From the NCBI RefSeq assembly GCF_000308675.1, contig NZ_BAGE01000018.1, positions 1-64,000 on the forward strand: a stretch of DNA of 64,000 nt, in the 5' to 3' direction. The notes under the pieces were generated by a model. It saw only the letters and a list, made by a program, of their open reading frames with translations. It was not told the DNA's origin and made no database searches. The position numbers and the translations under genes are program-made. The DNA is from Nocardia paucivorans NBRC 100373. GTDB taxonomy: Bacteria > Actinomycetota > Actinomycetes > Mycobacteriales > Mycobacteriaceae. Below are positions 26,716 to 32,539 of this stretch, piece by piece; the stretch's first letter is position 1, and the number at the start of each line of letters is the position of its first letter.

Positions 26716-26730
26716 GATGCGAAACGCATC
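26716..26730. promoter_or_regulatory. Palindrome upstream of desA1, possible lipid-regulator operator
   Basis: GATGCG-AAA-CGCATC (26716-26730) is a 6-bp inverted repeat about 93 bp upstream of the desA1 ATG. A second dyad, TACGG-CA-CCGTA (26699-26710), sits nearby. In M. tuberculosis desA1 is controlled by a TetR-type repressor (MadR); whether either dyad is such a site cannot be told here. Confidence 0.4.
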
Positions 26731-26895
26731 CCGCCGATACGGAAGCGGTTTGGTGCACATCACATAACTGTCGTCGATATCCGGTGCCTACATGCGAGTG
26801 TATGGCCTCGGACCCGTCACGGATCTATCGAAGTTGCATTACGGCTCGTTATCGAGGGTGGTTCGTGCCACATTCCCCTCGGGTGGCGTGCGCCT

Positions 26896-27372
26896 TCAGT
26901 TTCTCGAGCGGTGGCCGGGGCAGTGGTAACCACGTAACAATCTCGTGAGCACCCCTCCCGCGTGTCTGTCGGGTCCCACCTGTCCGGCCAGGTAGGCCAA
27001 TACGATGGGAGCGAGGAGCGGCATGAGTCCGGCGATCGTCTCGCGGCCGCCGGTGCCCTCCGTTTCGCCCAGCGCGGTGATCACGAGAGGTTTCTCGGGG
27101 CCGAACACCTTGTCCAGGATCTTCCCACCGTCGGTGACATCGACCCGATTCAAATCTACCGCCCCGGAGCCGTCGACCAGTTCACCGTGTCGGGCCAGCG
27201 CGCCTGTCAGGGCGGCCGCGCCGTCCGGTCGTAGTGCGTTCGACTGTAGGCCGCCGAGCAGGGTGGGTACGGCAGTGCGTACGGCGGTGGCCGTGGTGGC
27301 CGGGTCCACGCCGAGGCGGCCGGCGATCTGAGGTACGGGGATCTGCGCGAACAGGTCGTCGAGGGAGGTCAT
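26896..27372 (-). CDS. DUF937 family protein
   Basis: A 158-aa protein: MTSLDDLFAQIPVPQIAGRLGVDPATTATAVRTAVPTLLGGLQSNA is the typical DUF937 start, followed by a DVTDGGKILDKVFG segment and a helical part ending GLMPLLAPIVLAYLAGQVG. DUF937 proteins usually end in a Gly-rich tail; here the tail is short and basic (RGYHCPGHRSRN), so the end may be altered by a small indel. The ATG at 27372 has GGAG upstream. Function is unknown. The gene lies between desA1 and tRNA-Lys. Confidence 0.78.
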   Translation of the reverse strand: MTSLDDLFAQIPVPQIAGRLGVDPATTATAVRTAVPTLLGGLQSNALRPDGAAALTGALARHGELVDGSGAVDLNRVDVTDGGKILDKVFGPEKPLVITALGETEGTGGRETIAGLMPLLAPIVLAYLAGQVGPDRHAGGVLTRLLRGYHCPGHRSRN

Positions 27373-27450
27373 CGGCTCCGGGGGTCGCAGGAAGTCGAAC
27401 CGGATCACAGTGAACAGTCGAGATTCTGGCAGAGGCCGGGTGAAACGACA

Positions 27451-27480
27451 ACGGGCGTCCGGTGGGTACCGGACGCCCGT
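27451..27480 (-). terminator. Perfect 13-bp hairpin between tRNA-Lys and the DUF937 gene
   Basis: ACGGGCGTCCGGT (27451-27463) pairs with ACCGGACGCCCGT (27468-27480) around GGGT. It lies three bases after the tRNA-Lys 3' end on the minus strand; the downstream TTGTCGTTT is a partial T-tract. It probably ends tRNA-Lys transcription. Confidence 0.85.
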
Positions 27481-27483
27481 CGG

Positions 27484-27556
27484 TGCCCCCACCAGGGCTC
27501 GAACCTGGGACCTGCGGATTAAAAGTCCGTAGCTCTACCAACTGAGCTATAGGGGC
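27484..27556 (-). tRNA. tRNA-Lys (UUU)
   Basis: A complete 73-nt cloverleaf on the minus strand: acceptor GCCCCTA pairing with TGGGGGC, D-arm AGCTCAGTTGGTAGAGC, anticodon loop CTTTTAA with TTT, T-arm with GGTTCGAGCC, discriminator A. The 3' CC after the A is partly encoded; the strong hairpin follows. Confidence 0.97.
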
Positions 27557-28170
27557 GTGGGAGCACAGTGTAGTGGGCGATGGCGGTTTCCGCGTAATCG
27601 GGGGAGGTGGAGACGATCGCTCGTCCGGGCTCGGCCCGGTGGGCTCGCCGATGGGGCGATGCGGAAAGGTTTGCTGTGGGCGGGATGTCGGTGTCGGGCG
27701 CCTTTGGGGAACATCCCATGAGCAGGATACTATCCAAATATGTTGCATACCAATGCTTTTGACCTAGTGGAGGTGAGGGCTGTGGGTGGTCGGCCGCGGA
27801 CCGGGGTGAGGTCGGTTTCGTCGGTTGGCGCGGTCCGTGCCATGGGTCCTGTCGGGTGCGCGCCGCGGCATATTCGTCACATGGCGCGGTATCGCGGGTG
27901 AAAGACTTCACCTACCAGGGATTTCAGCTGATGTAGTGCGGTGATCAGTGTAATTGCCGCAGATTTGCCATATACGGTTCGGTGGTGGTCGGCTAATCGA
28001 CTCCACCGGTTTGCCGCGTGTCGGTCGGGGATTCCAGGTACGGTGACTAGTCGGTGAATTCGGGGTTTCGCACGGGTCTACGCCGCGGGAGGCACATCGG
28101 GAGCGACGGAAGCGCGATAGGTGTTTGCCCGGATGCGCACCCCTTGCGGCGCATCCGAGCAGGGAAATCG

Positions 28171-28187
28171 TACCAGCTGGTGTGGTA
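28171..28187. promoter_or_regulatory. Palindromic operator candidate upstream of the TetR-type regulator
   Basis: TACCA (28171-28175) and TGGTA (28183-28187) flank GCTGGTG, and ACCAGCTGGT (28172-28181) is itself a perfect 10-bp palindrome. It is about 180 bp before the regulator start, in the gap. Confidence 0.35.
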
Positions 28188-28313
28188 TCGGAATTCGGCA
28201 CGTTTCCGTATCCAAAGGCGCAGAAAGCTGCGAAAACCAGACTGGGCATACAGATAAAACCGCAAAATTCGCGCCATCGATCCGTTCTCTCATGTGGTTT
28301 GGGTCGGTGGCGG

Positions 28314-28342
28314 GCGACCGATGAGAGGAATTCATCGGTCGC
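28314..28342. promoter_or_regulatory. Perfect 11-bp inverted repeat just upstream of the TetR regulator
   Basis: GCGACCGATGA (28314-28324) pairs with TCATCGGTCGC (28332-28342) around GAGGAAT. It ends 25 bp before the ATG at 28368. As DNA it is a strong candidate operator for autoregulation by the downstream TetR protein; as RNA it would be a hairpin with a purine-rich loop. Confidence 0.6.
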
Positions 28343-28367
28343 ACAAGGTTTCGGAGGCGTTTCGAGC

Positions 28368-29030
28368 ATGGCACGGCAACAGGAGCGGGCCCGCCGGACC
28401 CGGGCGGCGATTATCAAGTCGGCCGCCGTTGAGTTCGGGAAGAGCGGCTACGCCGCGGCTTCGCTCAACCGAATCTTGGAAGGGTCGCGAGCCACCAAGG
28501 GTGCGATGTACTTCCATTTCGATTCCAAGGAAGATCTGGCACGGGCCGTACTCGATTCGGCGATCGAGCGCTACCGGCACTCCGTGGAACGCTGGCTGGC
28601 CCGGGTCGACCTCGGTCCGCTGGACATCCTGCACGGGTTGCTCGACGAGATAGCGCTGCGGTTGGAGCACGACATCGTCGTACAGGCCGAATTCCGGTTG
28701 ATCATCGAACCCGGATTTCAGCGAGAGGCGCAGCACGGCGGCCGGATACTCGCCGGGGTCATCCGAATGCTCGCGGTTCGTGCCGTCGAGCATGGGCAGC
28801 TGCGCGCCGACGCCGATCCGGACTCCTTCACCCGTACCCTCACCGGCGCGTTGGTGGGTCAGCGCTACATCATCGACCTGATGGGCAGCAGAGCGGAACT
28901 GCGGGCCAGATTCACCGAGGCATTGGAAGTGGTGGTTCAGGCCATGGCGACCTCCGAGTGGGTGGAGAAGTTCCGGTTACGCGGTTGGCGCGCCGCCGCC
29001 CGGTTGGAAGACCTGGGTTTAGCCCCCTGA
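28368..29030 (+). CDS. TetR-family regulator, gamma-butyrolactone-receptor (ArpA/ScbR) type
   Basis: A 220-aa DNA-binding regulator. The N-terminal helix-turn-helix region (RRTRAAIIKSAAVEFGKSGYAAASLNRILEGSRATKGAMYFHFDSKEDLARAVLD) closely follows the ScbR/ArpA pattern 'VTKGALYFHFASKEALA', which marks autoregulator receptors of Streptomyces. The ligand domain is helical and ends in a longer C-terminus (EWVEKFRLRGWRAAARLEDLGLAP). Such receptors sense butyrolactone or related signals and control secondary metabolism, usually with autoregulation. No synthase gene (AfsA type) is nearby. ATG with GGAGGCG upstream. The ligand in this organism is unknown. Confidence 0.82.
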   Translation: MARQQERARRTRAAIIKSAAVEFGKSGYAAASLNRILEGSRATKGAMYFHFDSKEDLARAVLDSAIERYRHSVERWLARVDLGPLDILHGLLDEIALRLEHDIVVQAEFRLIIEPGFQREAQHGGRILAGVIRMLAVRAVEHGQLRADADPDSFTRTLTGALVGQRYIIDLMGSRAELRARFTEALEVVVQAMATSEWVEKFRLRGWRAAARLEDLGLAP

Positions 29031-29124
29031 CCAGCCGGTTTGGGAAACCGGTCCGGTCTGGCATAAGCTATGCGAGCTCCCAACGGACAGCCGTTGAAAG
29101 CCGGTCCGGAGGAATGCGGGACGA

Positions 29125-29197
29125 GCCCCCTTCGTCTAGCGGCCTAGGACGCCGCCCTTTCAAGGCGGTAGCGCGGGTTCGAATCCCGTAGGGGGTA
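29125..29197 (+). tRNA. tRNA-Glu (UUC)
   Basis: A 73-nt tRNA: acceptor GCCCCCT with AGGGGGT (a G-U pair at 1-72), anticodon stem GCCGCC-CTTTCAA-GGCGGT carrying TTC, T-loop GGGTTCGAATCCC, discriminator A. First in a Glu-Asp-Phe cluster on the plus strand. A short hairpin, CCTAC-GAAA-GTAGG (29201-29214), follows. Confidence 0.96.
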
Positions 29198-29226
29198 CTG
29201 CCTACGAAAGTAGGTACACAGAGCAT

Positions 29227-29300
29227 GGCCCTGTGGCGCAGTTGGTTAGCGCGCCGCCCTGTCACGGCGGAGGTCGCGGGTTCGAGTCCCGTCAGGGTCG
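29227..29300 (+). tRNA. tRNA-Asp (GUC)
   Basis: A 74-nt tRNA: GGCCCTG acceptor with CAGGGTC, D-arm GCGCAGTTGGTTAGCGC, anticodon GTC in CTGTCAC, T-loop GGGTTCGAGTCCC, discriminator G, all typical for tRNA-Asp. Followed by a GAAA-loop terminator hairpin. Confidence 0.97.
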
Positions 29301-29305
29301 CCAAC

Positions 29306-29329
29306 AAACGCCGGAGAAATCCGGCGTTT
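29306..29329 (+). terminator. GAAA-tetraloop hairpin after tRNA-Asp
   Basis: AAACGCCGGA-GAAA-TCCGGCGTTT is a perfect 10-bp stem with a GNRA loop, ending in GTTT. It lies five bases after tRNA-Asp and about 30 bp before tRNA-Phe, so it may separate or process the transcripts. Confidence 0.8.
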
Positions 29330-29359
29330 CCCGTATGGCATTCCACACCGGGTGCCTGC

Positions 29360-29433
29360 GGCCAGGTAGCTCAGTTGGTACGAGCGTCCGCCTGAAAAGC
29401 GGAAGGTCGCCGGTTCGATCCCGGCCCTGGCCA
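29360..29433 (+). tRNA. tRNA-Phe (GAA)
   Basis: A 74-nt tRNA: GGCCAGG acceptor with CCTGGCC, D-arm AGCTCAGTTGGTACGAGC, anticodon GAA in CTGAAAA, T-loop CGGTTCGATCCCG, discriminator A. Third of the cluster. The D-loop carries an extra C (GGTACGAGC). Confidence 0.97.
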
Positions 29434-29970
29434 CCTCACGAAGAGCCGTTCCGGTGTAGGTCGGGACGGAAATCCGGGTCTGTGCCCGTTCGGCATACGC
29501 AGTACTCATCTTCTCGAATCCCCGAGCCCTGAAAAGGGGAATTGCCGTGTCGGCGGAGTCATTGGCATGGTTCTCGTGCACCAGGCCTCGCTCGACCAAA
29601 TCCCCGCTCGTGACGAGGACGGGCCCCGATGACGCGAACTACGACCGCCGGGCGGTCGTAATCGGGCTGCTCACCCATGACCCGAGGCCCTCCGACGCAG
29701 AGTCCCTCCGCCATCTGCTGCGGCAGGGGATCGCGGTGCATGCGGCCGGGCGGGGTTCGGCCCCTTTGGGCCTTGCCGCCGTCGCGTCGGTGGGTATGGG
29801 GGAGGTTGCCGATGTGCGGCGCTGACGCGGTCTCTGCCGGAGTTTGTCGGTCCGTGGGATCGGCCACGGGCGGTGCCGGCCGAAAAGTAAGCGGCGGGTC
29901 GACGGTTCGATAGCGGCCGACTCGGGAGCGTGGTGTTTCTCACGCGCCGGAGATAGTGGGATGCTGAGGT
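29434..29970. other. Gap between tRNA-Phe and a small ORF
   Basis: About 540 bp with no gene I can defend. Short frames on both strands exist (for example 29547-29825 plus) but lack ribosome binding sites and family resemblance. GAGATAGTGGGATGCT (29950-29965) precedes the next gene and may contain its promoter. Confidence 0.5.
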
Positions 29971-30153
29971 ATGGCCGAGCGCTGGTACTACTGCTTGAAG
30001 CACAATCGGGCCGAACAGGGGCGGCAGTGTTGGTTCCGGGACCGGATGGGGCCGTACCCCGATCGAGCGACCGCGGAGCGTGCCCTGGAGATCGCCCACG
30101 AACGCACCGCGCGCCAGGATGCCGAGGATCGGGCCTGGCGGGAAGGGAGCTGA
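29971..30153 (+). CDS. Small conserved actinobacterial protein (60 aa)
   Basis: The protein is MAERWYYCLKHNRAEQG then RQCWFRDRMGPYPDRATAERALEIAHERTARQDAEDRAWREGS. It has WYYC and QCW cysteines and a charged helical C-terminus with AExALE..AxERxxxxDAED. The pattern (Tyr/Trp-rich, two Cys, GPYPxxxxAExAL) is seen in short actinobacterial hypotheticals with a SPOR-like ending. Cytosolic, no signal peptide. Function is unknown. It precedes ppm1 by 166 bp, on the same strand. The ATG is preceded by GAGG with short spacing. Confidence 0.78.
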   Translation: MAERWYYCLKHNRAEQGRQCWFRDRMGPYPDRATAERALEIAHERTARQDAEDRAWREGS

Positions 30154-30319
30154 TCGGACGGCCGGGTAGGGTGGGCATCGGACGGGGTCGGCGCGATACG
30201 GCCCGGTGCGCTGAATTCGCGGGGAGACGGTTCGGCTACCGTTCACGAGAATCAGAACGAATGCTCGTGGCCCGCGTACCGGCCGGCGGGCGCGACCAGG
30301 TGAGCAGGGAGGGCGACCC

Positions 30320-31039
30320 TTGAGGGTTACCGTTGTTGTGCCGACCTATAACGAGCGGGACAATCTGCCGGTGGCGGTGGAGCGGCTGATGGCGCTTCCC
30401 GTATCCGACCTGCACGTACTCGTTGTGGACGATAATTCGCCGGACGGCACCGGAGAGGTCGCCGACAAACTGGCCGCCGATATGCCGGAAATCGTCGGGG
30501 TGCTGCACCGCACCGAGAAGGACGGTCTCGGGCGCGCCTATGTCGCCGGAATCACCCGTGCCCTGGACGAGGGTGCCGACGTGGTGGTGCAGATGGATGC
30601 CGATCTGTCCCATCCCGCGGAGGTCATTCCCGCCATGTTGGAGGAACTGGAACGCACCGACGCGGGTGTCGTCCTCGGTTCCCGCTACGTGCCGGGCGGT
30701 TCCACGGCCGAGGAATGGAAGTGGTATCGCAAGGTGCTGTCGGCGTGGGCCAACTTCTACGTCAACCTGATCCTGCGACTGGGCGTCAAGGACGCGACGG
30801 CGGGGTTCAAGGCGTGGAAGGCCGAAACGCTGCGCGCCATCGATGTGGCCTCCATCCGCAGCAACGGTTATTCGTTCCAGGTGGAGATGAACTACCGGAC
30901 GAAGAAACAGGGCATCGCCATTGCCGAGGTGCCCATCCGTTTCGAGGAACGTACCCTTGGCGCGTCCAAGATGAGCCTGCAGGTGCAGTTGGAGTCGGCG
31001 CTCATGCCGTGGAAGCTGCTCTTCGGCCGTTCCGTCTGA
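30320..31039 (+). CDS. ppm1: Polyprenol monophosphomannose synthase (catalytic domain)
   Basis: A 239-aa GT2 enzyme that moves mannose from GDP-mannose to polyprenol phosphate, donor for lipoarabinomannan and protein mannosylation. Motifs: VVVPTYNERDNLP, the acidic DDNSPDGTGE, the DxD-like QMDADLSHP, and the family end FRFEERTLGASKMS (here VPIRFEERTLGASKMSL). No acyltransferase domain is fused, unlike M. tuberculosis Ppm1. The start is TTG at 30320 with AGGGAGGG in front; an upstream in-frame start is less favourable. It is convergent with plsC. Confidence 0.93.
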   Translation: MRVTVVVPTYNERDNLPVAVERLMALPVSDLHVLVVDDNSPDGTGEVADKLAADMPEIVGVLHRTEKDGLGRAYVAGITRALDEGADVVVQMDADLSHPAEVIPAMLEELERTDAGVVLGSRYVPGGSTAEEWKWYRKVLSAWANFYVNLILRLGVKDATAGFKAWKAETLRAIDVASIRSNGYSFQVEMNYRTKKQGIAIAEVPIRFEERTLGASKMSLQVQLESALMPWKLLFGRSV

Positions 31040-31051
31040 ACCGGCCGGTGC

Positions 31052-32539
31052 TCAGCACGGCCAGTCGCGCAGCGTATCCAGGAATTGCCGGCGCACCGCG
31101 TCGACCTGCTCGTGCATATCGTTCGGGTCCCAGTCGGCGACATCGATCGGCGGCAGAATCGCCACCTCGACCGTGCCGGGGCGAACGATCATGGAATTGC
31201 GCCGCACAACCTCACCCGCGTTCCGGATCACCACCGGGATGACGGGCACCCCGGCCCGGCGGGCGATATGGAAGGCGCCCTTCTTGAACGGGCCCGGCTG
31301 TGGGCTGTAGGAGCGGGTGCCTTCGGGGGCGATCGCTATCGAGAGGCCCGCGCGCAGGGTGTCCACCACGGGGGCCAATGCCTCCTTGGCCTTGGCGGTA
31401 TCGGCCCGGTCGATGAAAGTGACCTCGACGAACCGCATGAGCGGGCCGAAGATCGGGTTCTTGACCAGCTCCTTCTTGGCGACGGCACTCACACCGCCGC
31501 CGAGCACCGCGGGCACGACGATCACATCGAACTGGCTCTGATGATTGAAGATGAATACCGCCGGGCGAGGCGATCGGGCGTATCGTTCGCCGACCACCCG
31601 TATCCGCACCCCACACAGCCGCAGTGTCGCCGCGGTGCCGTATTTCATCAGGGCGTCGGCCATCGGCCTGCGTTTGCGGGTGTAGGACTTCACCACGATC
31701 CCGAACAGCGCGCCGAGGAGCAGTCCGGCGAATCCCAACAGGGTTCGGATATAGGCGACCGGCGAGGGCGCGGTTCGGGGGCGCACCTCGGGTCGTGGCC
31801 AGCCGTGTTCGATCGCGGCTGCGGCGAGTTCGGGGTCGGGTGCCACGACGACCGGCCGTCCGACCACCGACAACAGCGCGAGATCATCGGCGCTGCCGGT
31901 GTAGGCGAAGCTGCGGTCCGGCTCGATACCGTGTTCGGCGGCGAATTCGGCGACGGCGTCGGCCTTGTTCCGATGCAGCAGTACCCGACCGGCGGGGCGG
32001 CCGGTGAGCCGACCGTCGACGACTTCCATCCGGGTACCCAGCGTTCGGGGGATACCGAGCGCCTCGGCCACGGGAGCCAACTGGAAGTTCGTCGGCGATC
32101 CGACCAGCACCACCGTGTGTCCGGCCGCCTCGTGTTCCCGGATCAGCCGCCAGATCTCCGGATACAGCAGTTCATAGGTGCGGCGGAACAGCTGCCGGCC
32201 CGCCGCGTCCAGTTCCTCCTCGGTACGGCCGGCCAGCAGGGTTTCGGCGCCGCGCAGGAAGTGTGCGTAGTCGCCGTCCCGGCGGATACCGTCGAGCAAC
32301 AGGCCGGTCAGGACCTGCTTGCGGGAGCGTCGTATCCGGGGGACGGCCCGGTTGTCGGCGACCGCCGAGAAATCGAATACGGCCGCGATCCGGGGTCCGC
32401 TCGGTGCCGCTCGAATGGTGGCGACCAGCGTTTCGATATCGGTCGCCTCGCCCGGCGAAGCTCCCGGGTGTGAGTTTGCGGTGTTCGGGGAGCCGACCTC
32501 GCAGGCCGGGGTGCGGGTTTCCCGCTCGGGTGCGGTCAC
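31052..32539 (-). CDS. plsC: HAD-like domain fused to 1-acylglycerol-3-phosphate acyltransferase (PlsC-type)
   Basis: A 495-aa two-domain protein. Residues 45-240 form a HAD-IB-like domain; 250-490 hold a PlsC acyltransferase with NHQSQFD (HX4D) and APEGTRSYS, making phosphatidic acid from lysophosphatidate. The HAD motif I, normally DxDxT/V, reads FDFSAV: the second Asp is Ser, which should cripple phosphatase activity. Motif II is also altered (LVGSPTN) while HRNKAD and GSADDLALL remain. The GTG start overlaps the plsB stop (GTGA), so the two are coupled, matching Rv2483c-Rv2482c. N-terminal 45 residues are disordered. Confidence 0.9.
   Translation of the reverse strand: MTAPERETRTPACEVGSPNTANSHPGASPGEATDIETLVATIRAAPSGPRIAAVFDFSAVADNRAVPRIRRSRKQVLTGLLLDGIRRDGDYAHFLRGAETLLAGRTEEELDAAGRQLFRRTYELLYPEIWRLIREHEAAGHTVVLVGSPTNFQLAPVAEALGIPRTLGTRMEVVDGRLTGRPAGRVLLHRNKADAVAEFAAEHGIEPDRSFAYTGSADDLALLSVVGRPVVVAPDPELAAAAIEHGWPRPEVRPRTAPSPVAYIRTLLGFAGLLLGALFGIVVKSYTRKRRPMADALMKYGTAATLRLCGVRIRVVGERYARSPRPAVFIFNHQSQFDVIVVPAVLGGGVSAVAKKELVKNPIFGPLMRFVEVTFIDRADTAKAKEALAPVVDTLRAGLSIAIAPEGTRSYSPQPGPFKKGAFHIARRAGVPVIPVVIRNAGEVVRRNSMIVRPGTVEVAILPPIDVADWDPNDMHEQVDAVRRQFLDTLRDWPC

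Larger units (their letters stand above)
27557..28367. other. Long gene-poor region between tRNA-Lys and the TetR gene
   Basis: About 810 bp without a convincing gene. Base composition is more A/T-rich than its surroundings (for example 27725-27765). It has two strong dyads: GGATGCGC (28131-28138) with GCGCATCC (28149-28156), and the perfect repeat at 28314-28342. Reading frames on both strands here have poor third-position GC bias. Confidence 0.55.

Noticed and set aside
27519-27911. Minus-strand reading frame over tRNA-Lys
   Set aside because: It runs through the tRNA gene and has no coding bias.
28047-28277. Minus-strand 76-codon frame in the dyad-rich gap
   Set aside because: Third-position GC is low compared with real genes here; several overlapping alternatives exist on both strands.
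29547-29825. Plus-strand 92-codon frame in the gap after tRNA-Phe
   Set aside because: No ribosome binding site, weak codon bias, no recognisable motif; kept only as unassigned gap.
31042-31063. Terminator between ppm1 and plsC
   Set aside because: GGCCGGTGCTCAGCACGGCC is a small imperfect dyad that overlaps coding ends; too weak to call.
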